A stretch of 64,000 nt of DNA from Acheta domesticus. Its lineage: Eukaryota; Arthropoda; Insecta; Orthoptera; Gryllidae. The DNA is taken from assembly GCA_031308135.1 (NCBI GenBank), contig JAHLJT010008756.1, positions 74,063,821-74,127,820 of the forward strand. Reading direction: 5' to 3'. The notes beneath the pieces were generated by a model. It was not told where the DNA came from. It made no database searches and worked only from the letters and a program-made list of their open reading frames with translations. This document shows, piece by piece, positions 23,060 to 36,473 of this stretch (its first letter is position 1; every line of letters begins with the position of its first letter). The position numbers were made by a program, and so were the translations under genes.

Positions 23060-26000
23060 AGCGAGCGCAAAGAAAGGGACAGTTCCCAAACGTCACGAGA
23101 GGAAGCCCTTAGGCCATTAGCCTTTTTCTACTCGATATTCTCATTGGCATTTTCCTACGTAATATATCTGTATCTAGTTTAGTATTTTAACAAGCGCCAA
23201 AGGTACCTTTCTACTATGTGTAACAATACATCCAAACTGCGATCGTCTTGTGTGGATTACGTTATGACGATTTAATGAAATGGGGAAGATATTACTTTAC
23301 AAACTGTCATTTAATTTCACTAGGGGTTTGAAAGAAAGTTATCGGTAAGTTTGCTAGTCGCGTGGCAACGAACGGACATATCTGAGAAGTTTCAAACCAC
23401 GTGTGGAAGATCATTAGACTATTTCACAAGTAAAAAGTCGTAAATTGAGTACCTAGTATGAATACAATTTTTCAAATTGCGGAAAATATTCATTGATGGG
23501 CTGTTTCAGACGTTATAATACGAGTAGTTACTACATTTTCCGTCATGGAAGGACATTTTTTGAAACAATTTAATGTCATCTGCGGTAGGACGAAAGCGAA
23601 AAGTACAGATGTCAACTTCTTAATCTTGGGTACCCGTCATTAATTTATAACTAGACAGCGGAACTTCATATAATTGCGTTTTTACTGTTTGTCGATATTT
23701 AAAGACGTATACAACTTTATCACCTAAAACAAAACAAAAGTAACCCATTTTTATTTTGCATATTTCTGAGATTTTTTCTTTAACTACATGTTTTTATTTT
23801 GCGGCGAATTTAAGAGCACGTATTCCTGTTTTTTTGTGCAGAAGTGGGTCGAAGTCAGAGTTTTCATGTATTTCTCTTTCAAAATAATCATGTCAATGCT
23901 ACAATGCCAATAGTCTTCTGTAAAAGTCTATTCTATTTTAAAGTCTTCTTCTTTAACTTGAAGTGCATGGTTGCATGCATATTTTTAAGTTTTTTAGTTC
24001 ATGAAGTTTCGAGATCTATTTACGACCATCTTATTATAAAACGCTATTAATCGGATTGAAACTAATAACTCACGAGGGGAAATGTACTAAAAGTGCTCTT
24101 GATTGCCGACATTTCGCATTGGTAAATTCAGAAAGATAAAAATTATAACAACCCTTCAAACGTGTAATTTTATATAAATGCGTAGATTCCATAATAATTT
24201 AGGTTAATTTAAAAGAAGATAATGTTCATTCATATTTCATAATTCAATGAGGTTGTATTAATAAATTGAAAAAACAGATTGAAGGAAACTTTATTGTAAT
24301 CTTCAAACTTGACTTTATCAATAATCTTCCTTCTCTCCTACATACTTCTTTTCATTCGCCCCTGGTTCTATTGCCCTTTTTCTACGATTAGTGAATGTTT
24401 AATTAATTCAGCTTCCTTTCTCGAAAGTCGTTGGATCAGAGTCTTCATTGGGACATTGCTTTGATGACACCGGTTTGTATTTCTGTTCAACCGAGAAGGA
24501 GCTCTGCCTTCAGCGGCTGCCTATGCAGTGCCGCGATGTGATCCTTCGATTAAAAGGACGACTTTCTCGTAAGTTCCACTCATATCATTAAACTGAGATC
24601 ACTGATAACTTAAAATAATGTTTCAAAAGGAAACAAATAAACCGCAAATCGAAGCTTTCACAAAAAATTTAGAACAATATTACAGAAAAATGTATTTTTA
24701 TTTCTGAGATTTGTTCAACAGAAGATTTCTAGTATTAACAATGGAATACAAAATAAGTTCAAAGTAAAAATGTCTCAAATGCTGAAGTATTTATGCACCA
24801 AACATGAAAAAAACACAACAGAAAACTAGGGTTAAATTTGTGTAGAACTAAATTGAAATAGTCATTACGGCCAGAGTATTTTACATTTCTAAAATAGCTG
24901 GCTATACTTAGGGATTCCATACGTCCTTGATTGTCCCAGAAATTCAGAGATTCAAAAGAGATAGTAAACAGAAAATGAAAGCTACAGCAGAAAAAAGTCT
25001 ACTTTGACATTTTGTCATTAGTATTTTAATAATCATGGAATCCTAATGATTTCAAAACTTTTAAAAATTTCCCTTAAAGATTAAAGTGAGAAGCAAAGAA
25101 AAATAAGACTTACATAAAAAAGTTATTTGTTGTCAAAACATCAACATAAAAAAGGGGCACCAAAACTTCTTGAAGTGTGCCTCACTCAAAGTCAAAAAAT
25201 AGTTGCTTAGTTAAAAATATTTACTGTAGTAAGTATGCAATACCATTATTTATTTTATAACACACTTAGTATTGTCTTATAAAATGTTTTGTGAATTATT
25301 TAATTTAAACACCACCCCTCGTATTGTGTCTGTAATTGATTCCTACAATTTGTGGCAACTCTACTTACACTGCGGTAGAGAAGTTTTTGACTTACATTAC
25401 AAGGCATTAGGAAGAGGTTCCTGGGATGGAAAAAGAATTAGCTGGAACATTAAATGTAGTCTTCCTCTTAATGTATTCACCGTCATATGCATTTTCTCTT
25501 CTTCCCAATAAGTCACATTGTTCTTAGACATAGAAGAGGAATTTCATTTCTTTTTGCTGTAATAATTGTATGTGCTTACCTGATCTCCTGGTTTGATTAT
25601 AAGACACACTCTAAACAGATATTCACTTCTTTCCAAGATAAATTACCTCGACATTTTAAACCGGACGACTCTAACAACTTCCTCGAATAGAATGACGTAT
25701 TGACTTTAAGCAGAGAAATACTGCCTAGTCACGTTTGATTTGTTCCTTTGTGGCGAGGAATAATTCGCCAGCATTTTCCTAAGGCTAAGTTTACGACTGG
25801 GTGAGAAATGCAGCGATTTGACTCGCCATGATGAGAAGCGACGCAGTTTCTTTTGTGTGACGTCATGCTAATCTTTCAAATTACCTTTAATCACGGACCA
25901 CAAACCGCGAAGCTATAAGAATATCTCACGCAGCGTGACACGGCGTAGACATGGGCGACAAAGAGTCTTCAAAAGCGGCTTCAGAAGAGCACGATTCCTA

Positions 26001-26995
26001 AACGTGCGACATTTATTACATCTTACGAGACAGACTTCCCAAAGGTCTAGATAATGCCCATGAAGTATTGCTGTTTTTAAAGGAAGAGACTTGATTCGTC
26101 CTTATTGTATGCACATTCATGTCGTTAATCAGACGATACATTGGACAAGATAGCTGGGTTATCTGAAGCCATCGCGAACAATGTCATTCAGGAGAGAAAG
26201 TCGATGGTTTAAGATTCCAGTTCTTAACTGTGAATAGAGGGAACCGCTTCGGTTGGAATGAAAAGTATTAACATGAAAATAATTATCTCACTAATAAACT
26301 ATTATATAAACCTACATTTTGTTAAACTGGTTAAAGTGTTTAACATGTTTTTTCCTATCTTCAAAAATTCACGATTGTTTAATTTTTTTGTGAAGTATAT
26401 TCCCCTATGAACAACAGGTTTAGTTCAGTTTGTGAAATTCATTTCACCACACGTTTCAAATACGAATAAATACGATGGTGCCAATAGAAACAACCCAGCA
26501 GTCAAAAATCTACAGAATGAAATCGTAAAAACTAAATTACGCTATAATGCTCCCTGATACATACTTACATGGCTATTGTCATTAAGGATTCTTAAGTCGC
26601 GATACTCGTTTTTATTCTTGGCTTAAGGAGCTATATGTAATACATTTCTTAACTTCAGCTTCATTCTTGAAAACTTATTTTAATGCAAATATCTGACTGT
26701 ACACTCATCATTATCAAAAACATCTCTAATATGAATGACTGCTTTTCTGAACAGAAAAAAATTTTAGAGAAAGAAAAAATATTTCTTTCTTAAAATTAAG
26801 GAATTAAATATTGTCATATTATTTCAAATATTTTAGGAACCTTCAAAAAGATTACGCAACTCCATAATTAGCGTGAATTTTCTCCGGAAAGTCATGTCGT
26901 AGTGTAATGTTACACAGTGCACTTCGATTGTCTATCAGAGCGCGTTTTCATTCAAATAAGTTGTGATTCCCTTCATCAATATTCTCAATTTTTCT
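23060..26995. other. AT-rich spacer, no defended gene
   Basis: Only short frames are present. Two places are less ordinary: 24440-24600, where an open frame runs into a perfect GTAAGT splice-donor-like sequence, and 25785-26095, where a stretch of GCGA/TCGC words resembles the end of a DNA transposon. Neither is strong enough to annotate. The remainder shows no repeat from elsewhere in the window. Confidence 0.4.
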
Positions 26996-27001
26996 TAGGA
27001 C

Positions 27002-27241
27002 GATGATTGATTTGATGAAGATCGATGATGGAGAAATTATGTTACTAGAAGCAAGAGATACGGGGGATTTCCAAGGAAATCTGAACGAACCCGTATTGGT
27101 CATTATATTTCACATAGAAAATGTGGATGACTTGATGAAGATCGATGATGGAGAAATTGTGGTATGAGAAGCAAGAGATTCGGGAGAATTCCAAGGAAAT
27201 CTGAACGAGCGAGTATTGGTAATCATATTTCACGTGGAAAA
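27002..27241. repeat. Two-copy tandem duplication, 120-bp unit
   Basis: 27002-27121 and 27122-27241 align without gaps at an offset of exactly 120 bases and differ by scattered substitutions. The unit is a whole number of codons. A plus-strand frame opens at ATG 27003 and covers copy 1 and the start of copy 2 (for example LMKIDDGEI twice), ending at TGA 27165-27167. The minus strand is open over most of both copies (27045-27233). No homologous protein was recognised, so the frame is more likely a by-product of the duplication than a gene. Confidence 0.95.
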
Positions 27242-27249
27242 CCCATAGT

Positions 27250-29455
27250 TTGAATCCCTGTGCAACATGTCACATGTCAATGTATCCTTTAGGCAACATT
27301 TTGTCGCAAGGCAACGTGCATTTCTCGGCCCTGGACCGTCGGGTGTGGGCTGTAAGCGCCACGTCTCTGGTCCTTTGTCCATCCCCCCGCTGGCCCACCC
27401 GCCCACTCTCTCACTCTCGTCCAGCCTCCACAACGCGATAATAGCCGCCTCCGTCTTGTTATTCAAGCCACCGAATTTATGGGTCGTTCGTCCATACTGA
27501 ATGAGCATGTAAATGTTGAGGTTTGCTTATTCAAGCGCCTATCTCCGTATATCTTCCCGAGGTGTCGCGCGTTGGTCACGCCGCTGCAGAAGTCTGGGTG
27601 GCGCCTCCTCAGGATACATGGATCGAATGCTCTTGATAAACCGTTTTCTTAGTGTAGACGAAGAGTTTGAATTTCTTTGCAAGATCATTTATAAAATTAG
27701 GCCCACGCGTACAGGGTAACCGAGTTACGATATGCGAGTGTAGTAATGCACAGGAATGTTTTCCCACGTGTTTCATTACGGTCTAAGAATAAGTGGTCGC
27801 CTCGTAGTCTTTCAAATTCTTAGGTCCATCTTCTTGAAACACATCTACATAGTATTAAACTATGGCTACACTATGAGGCAGTTAAATGTATCACCCTTAG
27901 GGCGTGTGTGAACAATATCCCTAATAAATAAAGGAAAGCAATAATGCAATGTGAGAATGTGCTATCAAACCCTTCGATGTACACCAGCTCCAATTTCGGC
28001 CAGTCTGAGATGAACGTGTGTTGACCTATTATTACAGGTAGTACTAGTATTTGAAAACTGAAGGGTAATAGGCACTTTCAGTGAGGGATACTGACAACAT
28101 TAACAAATATTCACTTTCGATTTCCTCTTTCATTCCCAAGCGTTGTTACATACGAGTATTTATTCTATTATTGTCCATGAAATTCCAACAGTCATGCATT
28201 TCTGTTTCAGACTAGTGTCTGGGTTAGAATCATAACCTTCGTATTTATAATGTGAACAACCATTACTTATCAATCGATGGTAACATTCTTTTATTGAAAG
28301 TGGGTGGAAGATTCCACTTTCCAAGAACATAAAGAAGGAGGAGGGAACACTTGACTGCATGCATCTCATCTTACATGTTAATATTTCTACAGGAAGGTTA
28401 TTCGGTATTGAATATTAGTATTAATATATAAACATTGCATTTGCATTCAATCAATAATTATAGTATGAAATTAAATTTTAAATAAGAGCTTAATAATTAA
28501 TGAACGTTCTATATGTGGCACACTAACTAGAAACTAGTCGTGCACATTATTTTTGTTCGGTTCTTCAGCTTTAGTATTGTCGCTTCCAGTTTGCCTGTAA
28601 TATAATATAGATTACTCATCTCCTCATAGTGCGTCACAGACTGTTTTTAGCTATTTTTTACGGTAAATAAATAAAAATGTTTAAACAGTTTCATTCTTGT
28701 CCTGACCATTAATTATTCGAATAAATTATTTTTAATGGTTTGGGTAAAATCCTTGTTTCATAAAACCTTAGTTAACTCATTTGCTTTACCATAGAAAGTA
28801 TAACCCTCTCCTAACCCCAAATCCCGACCAAACGACTGGAAACTTAAAGATCTGTTCTAAATACTTCAATTAACAATAGAGTAAAATATAATCACAATTC
28901 TGACCATTATTCTCACAAGTTTAATACTAATGAAATACTGCACGTGTTTTCATACTATGTATGTTCACGAACAAGAGGAATGTCGAAGTTGTAAACCAAT
29001 GAAAGGTTCTTTCATCTATCTAAAATCAACCACTGTGAAATAAATTTGATTAATAATCATTTTAACGAAAAGGGAGTTAGGTCTATTGTCAATTTTAAAT
29101 CTGTCAAAAGTTGCTCGTTCTCTCAGCGAACAGAGAACGCAATATACAAATTTTACTTCTAAATGCAGCTATATTCACAATACCTCTCTTTTTCAAGAGT
29201 TCATTTCATTTTGAGCAACCGAATGGAAAATTATTTCTGTTGCGCTTATTTCATTTGAAAAGACTTCGAACATCTTGTATTCACATTAAGCCGCAACCCC
29301 ATAGAAACCCACATTCATCTACATCTGCTCTTTCCCGAAACTACCGAGCCCACCGCTTCACAACAAAATTTCACAACTCACCTCCGAACGACCGAGCGGT
29401 ATCGAGACGTAACAGCTACGTAAACTTTTAAACTGCTTCCCCAAACGATTTTTAA
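27250..29455. other. AT-rich spacer with one GC-richer patch
   Basis: 27290-27500 is GC-richer and open in several frames on both strands, without a recognisable domain. It contains a caudal/Hox-like TTTATGG word near 27476. The rest is AT-rich with short chance-like frames. Confidence 0.4.
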
Positions 29456-29459
29456 AAGA

Positions 29460-29940
29460 CGCACGGGCCTCGTTAAACGGCACCGAGATCCTTTCACGAA
29501 CTTAAATCCCGCGAGGGGCGGAATTTAGCTCAGAAAAAAAAAAAGCTTCGCTTCCGATTACACGTCGACCCCGCCCCCTCCCTTCCCGTCTCCTCCACCC
29601 TATTAAGTGATTGCGTAATTGAAATTCCGCTCGGCAGAGGCGCCACGGTGACACGGCCGGGGAGGCTGATTTACCTCTGGAGGGAAGGCAGCCTCGTGCC
29701 GTGCTCGCCCCTCCCCCTGTCCCCTCGTCCTCTCAGCTTAATCGCAGTTTAATCGCCTCCCCGAACTCCTTCCGCGCCTCACCCTTTCGGTCCCACCGCC
29801 GCCGCCGCCGCTTTCTCGCACTGCTCTTTCTCTCGATCGCGTCTCCGTCGCGAGAGTAGACCGCCGGCTGGCTGGCAGCCATTCAGCCTCCGCCGCGACC
29901 GCTCTTTTCCAGGGTTTCAGCCCCGAGTACAAAAGTTGTT
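29460..29940. other. GC- and CpG-rich island with TTAATCGC motifs
   Basis: This is a well-defined CpG-rich island with CGCGAG, CCGCCC and a GCC trinucleotide run (29799-29812). Within it lie AT-type cores: AGCTTAATCGCAG and TTTAATCGCC near 29735-29757, and TTAAGTGATTGCGTAATTG near 29603-29621. TAATC and TAAT/ATTA are known homeodomain-binding cores, so a regulatory role is plausible. A minus-strand 64-codon frame is incidental. No transcription start can be placed. Confidence 0.5.
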
Positions 29941-30150
29941 TCAGGCGGTGTTAAGGAACAGAACCTGGCAGGAATCCCATCTGATCATCATCTCAACCCA
30001 TAACCATCTTTAAAACATCAATTCGCCCCTTGTGATCACCCTTCCCTCCGTCATGTACTAGAAAGCAAACGTGCTGTAATCACGTAGGAAAGGAAAGACA
30101 CAGGTATACGCATTTCCTCAGCCGACCGCGAATTTTTTTTTTTAATCGCA

Positions 30151-30183
30151 CTGAGGATGGTCGCAACGTGACGGTCGAAACGT
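30151..30183 (+). ncRNA. Hammerhead-like core, degenerate
   Basis: The plus strand reads CTGAGGA, an imperfect GTCGC/GTGAC hairpin with an AAC loop, a GGTC extension and GAAACGT. The order matches the hammerhead core CUGANGA, stem II, GAAA, but stem II is imperfect and no stem I partner was found. It probably marks the 3' end of an old retroelement. Confidence 0.3.
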
Positions 30184-30329
30184 TGGTATTGTGCCTAGGA
30201 TGCGGCGCGCCGCGGCGTCTTCCGGACAGCCCAGTAGATATGAAACCGAAGTAGTGTCTGCATGTGCGGTGAGAATACTCTGGCCCGAGAATATTCCACA
30301 ATTGAAGTTCTTCTACTCCCATTTGAAAA

Positions 30330-33130
30330 TTCTGTATTTTGATGACTGCAACTCATTGCAATGATACTCATTACGATACTGATTTCTTTACGATACAGGT
30401 TCTTGACCCATTACAGAGAAATTTACAAATCAAATATTGACAATTAATCATTGAGAATCTTTCTAGTAAGTGTTTCTTTTGTAAAGTAAGCGTTTCACAG
30501 CGTTTCACAGCGTTTTTTTCAGTAAGTCACCACAAGTCGTAGAAAAAGTACCATATGAAACTCAATATATTGTGTATTAATACAAAACAAATACTCATGT
30601 GAAATTTACGATACCCGCTCGTTCCTCGCTCGTGTCCTAATATCACTTTCCTGTATTAATACCCATCATTACATCATCGTTTCATAATGTACTATAATAT
30701 AAGTCCTTAATGTAACTCCCAATAAGTCTTCAAATCTCAATTGTTTTAAATATTTGACCTCAGCAATTACACTATATCGAAACTTAGTGTAACCTGTGAT
30801 ACTGATTTGAACTTAACGTCATCATGCATGCTTCATACGAAGATTTTTCATGAACTTTTATGGCGAGGACTGTTCTACACTACTATGTTCCTATCAAATT
30901 GATATTGACAGTGATCATCAAAAGCTGTCAGCCATGCAGACCGACCGTAATCGTTCTTTTCACTTGTTTCAGAGAATAGTACAAATGCAAAGTTTAAAAT
31001 CATATGGAATAGATACGCATGTAGGTGTTAGGAACAGACTCGTATAGAAGAGTCGAACTCATAATTTTTATTGAAGTCAGTTTGGTTATAATGTCAGTAC
31101 AATTCTGGATTTATTTAATCAATATTAGTCTACATTTTGGTTAGGTTATTGAAGCTAATTTGTAGTTTTCTATGAGTATGCATTAACTTTTTATTATACG
31201 CATGGATTACGATTGTAATTCATTATTCACTGTTTACCGTGAGAGTTGACAATATTTTAGAAAGAGGATTGGTTACAAGTTGAATTATAGAAATCAAAAT
31301 CTTAAAACATTCACATTAAACACCCACTTTCAGCAACATCTGACCCAACATATCCTAACTTGACAATATTTGTTTGGATTTTTTAATATATGTCCTACGT
31401 GACCCCATGTATTACTAGGGGCAAAAAACGACTAAAATGGTTATTGCTGCGCTTGCGATAAGCTCCGCATATTATCTTGGATTACGAGAATAGTCCGCGT
31501 GAACACTCGCGCTACAGTTTCTGATCGAGAAAGTCAACCCTGACTCTGAGTCTCTGTGTGTTGTAAGGAGTTTCAGTGCGAGGTGGTGGTTCTCGAACCT
31601 GCGAGTATTTTGTATTGAATTGTAAGAGTGAGTAAAAAAATAGTATTACAAATAGTTGTCACAGATTTGAAGAGAAGGAAGAAGAGGAAGAAGGAGAAGA
31701 GCAACATTGTACCACTTCGACATAAATTCAACTTACTCCCGTTTATTGCACGATTTATTACCTAAACTCTTAAATTAATTACACTCTGGGAATATTTCGG
31801 AGTAAATTCGAGCACCCTTTTCATGCTTTTCATAGACATTTTTTATTGGATAGATTTTTTCACTACCGATAGAAGAAGAATGCGAACACAATTTAAATAT
31901 TATTGTTCAATGGTTCTTGTGAAAGAGTACAAAATATACTATGAGACATGAATCCTGTGTGTCGTGTCAATTTCTTGAATGCAATAGGACAAAAAAGATC
32001 AAAGCCGTGCTTTACATCTGTCTCACTTACTGCCTCTTTCCCGTAACCCTCTGGCAGCAATTAAAGAACAGTTTCCGGGCTTCCCACCAGCTGTTACGGC
32101 AGGGAGGAGATATAAACGTTGTTAATGGTGAATCTTACTACGTAGTGAAATTAAGGAGCAAAAGAGTGAAATTTTATATCTTTTTTGTGAACTTACACGA
32201 ATGTCACTTCTTTTCAGATTACATAATAAGTAACAATGGATGAATTGCTTTGGAATATTTTAAATTACTAGGCGTCTTGACATATTATGCGTTGTTGCTT
32301 TGTAAATAATTATACTTTTTCTGATTATGATTTAATATTCGTCTCAGTCTTAACTCCCATCTCGTACTAGAATGTGAAATTGAGCACAATATTACCAAAA
32401 ACAACAGTAACACAGCAATATTTTTTCTCTTCCTTCCGCCACTGAATATTTCTTCGAACCTCAATGACCTGGTATAGTAACAAAGAAGAGATTAAATGCT
32501 TCTCATTATGGAAATCAACAACACCCTGTCACAAAAGTTCCCATATTGTCAGGGAGTCGGCCTTGGTCGGAGTGGTATTATTGAATTGATCGTTGTGTTT
32601 CAAGAAACAGATTTGTGTACTCATGCCCTTGCAGTGATTCGTATTTTCCTTTGTATCAATAACATATTTATTGGCAAACGACGAATCTTATGCAAGTTAA
32701 ATTTTCAGTAATTGTAATGGCGATTCTGATTTTTATAAATCTACATTGTTTTATAAAAACATACAAATAATCGTTGTAGACCTATATCAATAGATGATAG
32801 ATAACTATTTTGAGAACCGAATTCACGCATCAATAGAATATGTTTGCACTGGACACAAAAAAGTAGGAATTTTTATTGACTATATCACTCATGCAATTTA
32901 AACCAGTAGGGTTTAAAACTCCTCCTCTCTGAACCATTCAGAGACCAATTACGCTCGCATTTTATTGCTGGAGAATTATCGTTCCTGTTTTATCTCTTCG
33001 AGGAGCAGTTACTTCTTCACGTCAACAACGCAATGGCGACCAGAAGAGACCAGGACGATATGATCGATGTCAGCAGCAGGAATTGAAATAGGTAATTGAA
33101 GATTGAAAACCAAAAAATATAGGAAAGAAT
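30330..33130. other. AT-rich spacer, nothing recognised
   Basis: Short frames only, the longest 100 codons at 31941-32243, without a recognisable domain. A purine-rich GAAGAGGAAGAAGGAG stretch lies near 31675-31700. No transposon end was recognised. Confidence 0.45.
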
Positions 33131-33135
33131 AGAAA

Positions 33136-33168
33136 GTGTGTGTGTGTGTGTGCGTGTGTGTGTGTGTG
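33136..33168. repeat. TG dinucleotide microsatellite
   Basis: About 16 GT/TG units with one TGCG interruption at about 33151-33153. It produces Cys/Val and Thr/His runs in overlapping frames that are not genes. Confidence 0.97.
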
Positions 33169-33169
33169 A

Positions 33170-35820
33170 ATCAGTTTGAAGAATTTTGTAAGGTACGTGG
33201 AACAAGCATTATTAAAAGCTGCTCCAATCCGCTATATATTCTAAAGCACTTCAGTAATTTCACATATAACACAAACAGGTGTGCAACAACAAAACATAAT
33301 AAAAATTACAAGCCTTGAAAATTAATTTTCCTTGATGCTTTACATCTTCTTTACAACTAAATGTCGAACATTACAGAAAAATAATTACTAAAATTCCCAA
33401 TTCAGCTACCGTGATTTTTGATGTATTTTTAACTTTCCAACTATCATTTCGAAAATTGTTTTTTAACAACTGTACTATTAAATAAATGTTTCAAGTCTTT
33501 AATATTAAAATTAGAACTTAAATAGTTTAATGCCAATTAAAATTTGTTACCTATTCAGTTCTAAATTTTGATATATAACTTAACAGCCACCTAGACAGTC
33601 TATTCTTTTGTTCTCTAACATAATTGCAAAGTAGATGGAATATATTTTGCCTTTACATATCTTGTTAATAGATTAACTCTATTAAGTTAACATAACTTTC
33701 GTGTAACTTTCTCGCCGCCACGCGTCTCAGGATTTTATCAGTAAATTTCAATGCACGCGTAGTATAATCTATGAAATAGTAATTTTTGAACCGATTAATT
33801 TTTTATACGATTATTTTACAAATATATTTACACATAAATGATATATTTACCCATAAAGCAGAAATGTATCTTCGGTTATTATCAATGAATTAAATTATTT
33901 GTGAATATGTACTGTTTGGTGTACTCAATGTATTTGGAATAAGCGAGGAAAATGAAATAAAAATTAAATTTATGGCAAATCTCTCATTTTTGTTCACCAA
34001 TGTTTTTGTCAATCTAGTGGTGTTTTATACATCACCCACACAGTAACATCTACAGTCACTACCTGTTTCTTAACCGAATCGTTGAGTATATATTTTCAGC
34101 AATGCTATTAATTTAAAACTTTACCTACATATTTTAATTTAATTAATCCATTTTTAACCTAGCTGACTATTATTACTATTCCCTAAACAATAGTGTAGTG
34201 ACGAAAAGTATTGGAATCACCACAACAATGGGATCTCAAATTTTCGATATGAAATCCGTGTTTCAGGTACATTTTTGTCGTACCTCACACGTCAGGAGTA
34301 AATTGTGTTAGCGCTGTTCCAAAAAAGGTTAAGATTGGTACACAATTTTGTACCCGAAAATCGACATGTCTGGATGAATCGAATCGCGCATAACTGTGAG
34401 ATTATAAGCTTTTAAGCTTAAGCTGAGCTTAAGCTTTGTAATTACTTCAGAAGTAAGATTTACTTCCAGTTTAATTTATTGAGTCCCCCGTGACATTTTC
34501 AACATTTCCTGGAAAATGGCAGAACATTTTTCTTGAAATTTTGTGCTGGAATAGAAGAAAGTTAATTTATAAGTGTAGTATATTTCCGATTTTCATTAAG
34601 TCTCGAATATTTTGAAAATTGCAACAGTGTTAATATTTAAAACACTAATATGGGAATTTGGGAAAGATGTTAGACCTTTTTCTTCACCATTTTTTTTTTT
34701 GCTTAAATCAAAGGTAGTGCCATCCTAGATGTTTTATTACTTCCTTTTATCGACCGAGTTTACAGAGGTAAACATTAAATTTTAATATCATCTTGAAATT
34801 AAATACATTGAATACGGATCTGTCATCATTTGTTAATTATTTCTTTGTGAGAATTATAATCAATCTCTTGAAAGCAGTGGATATTCCGTCTTCGAGCCTA
34901 GTTGCGAGTGTCAGATAATTGGTAGTCAATCGAAAATGGCAAATTTTCTTAAGCTCAAAGAGTGTTTATAAAGGAAAAAGTACAAAAGTAATATCCATTT
35001 ATTGTCTTACACTAGTTTCCTTTCACAAACAAATTCAATAATTGTAATTAAATGATACATTACGTTTTAATTTCAGATGGTCAGCTAAATTTCTTTCCCA
35101 GAGTTTCCTACAACACGAACAGATTTAAAACATTTTAATTACATTTTCAGAAATATGTTCAGTTTTGTGTTCACAGTTAATAGTGCTTGAAATTTTCCAG
35201 AATTTTTAATCCCTCTTATTTCCTTAGTCTTCGAAAATAAACACTGAAGGAGATGAAACAAAGTTTTTTGGGTTTTCGATAATACATATTTTTCACCCTT
35301 AATCCTCGGCGTTGAAATTTTAGTGGAAATTTTAGTAGCACTCCATTGTCTCCATAAAATAAATATTTTCCAGCTTTTATCACCTAAAAGTCAGAGCTCT
35401 AGTGGTGACACTGGTGGCGTCCCCCCCCCCACCACGTTTCTCAGCCAAAGCAGCGCTGTTCGCCCGACACACTCGGCCGCCATCGTCCTGCGGTCACTTG
35501 TTAGCTATTCAGAAAGGACGATTTCGACACCGCCCTCCTCGTGTTTCGGGAAAAGCCGCTTTTACGAGACATGTCTGGTGAATGAAGGCTGCTGTAGTAT
35601 TTAAAGATTACTGTTGGTAGTTAGTCTTCCTCGACAGGAAAAGTGAAAACTGCTTAAAAGGATTAAAATCGTTACGTTTAAAGATCTCGATATTAATTGA
35701 TGTCCTATTTCCCTTTTCGTCTATATTCTCCGAAATACATCTTTCTCAAAAATAGTAGCCTGTCTCAATCATAGCTACAAAATTGCGCATTTTAATATTA
35801 ATATTCCTAGCAATGATGTT
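33170..35820. other. AT-rich spacer
   Basis: No gene was recognised. It contains a 23-base palindrome at 34414-34436 (arms AAGCTTAAGCT around a single G) and a GC-richer patch with an uninterrupted C run near 35422-35432. The 93-codon frame at 35323-35604 has no recognisable domain. Confidence 0.45.
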
Positions 35821-35827
35821 ATTAATA

Positions 35828-36473
35828 GGGTCAATCCATTCTAAGTGGTCCAGCACTGGTTTGGTATGATAGCAGTCTAGCATATGTGCAATTTTAAGCT
35901 TTTTATCTGGTCCCCCATCAGAGATATTACAGTTGAAAATTTGGAAAAAATTCAAAATTATAATTTTCAAGGGGCTGTAGTTTTCAAGTGGTACGTTATA
36001 TACCAATTATATTTTCCAAAAAGTAACTACACTATTATGTGAAAACGCACAGAAAAAAATGTAGGCTATGATTCTATTCCTTCTTTGATAAATTACTCTC
36101 TGAATTTCGTGCCCTTGCTTTCCATAGATTTGATGGCAAATATTTCCCAAATAAAAGCATATAAGATACGTAAATAATATTTCAATTTGCAGGCCAAAGT
36201 ATACTGAATCGAATTCCTTTTATTCTAGAATGCTACAATAGAACAACCTAAGGCTGCATAATTTAGAAAAGAGTAAATGTCTGTAAACGCGAAAAATGGC
36301 GCACGGCGCGAGAAAAAAATGGCCGCCATTTGTAAATCAGATGCAATAAAAAAGTTAAAGATGTTTTTGTACAGCCAAAATATTCATAAATGTATGTACA
36401 AAATATGATTTTTTTTCTAGATGGTCGAGCGACCAATTTAGTACATTCTGGACCATTTAAAATGGATTGGCCC
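35828..36473. mobile_element. Non-autonomous TIR DNA transposon (646 bp), unclassified
   Basis: The left end 35828-35853 and the reverse complement of the right end 36448-36473 agree at 23 of 26 positions. They begin GGGTCAATCC and GGGCCAATCC and both end GGTCCAG. Both flanks are AT-only (ATTAATA and AATATTA), so a duplication exists or could be hidden but its length cannot be fixed. The interior has minus-strand frames of 86 and 84 codons with no transposase motif and an ATGGCGC/ATGGCCGCC-containing centre near 36297-36330. The superfamily is unknown. Confidence 0.7.

Noticed and set aside
27045..27233. 62-codon minus-strand frame with internal repeat
   Set aside because: It mirrors the 120-bp tandem duplication; no family was recognised.
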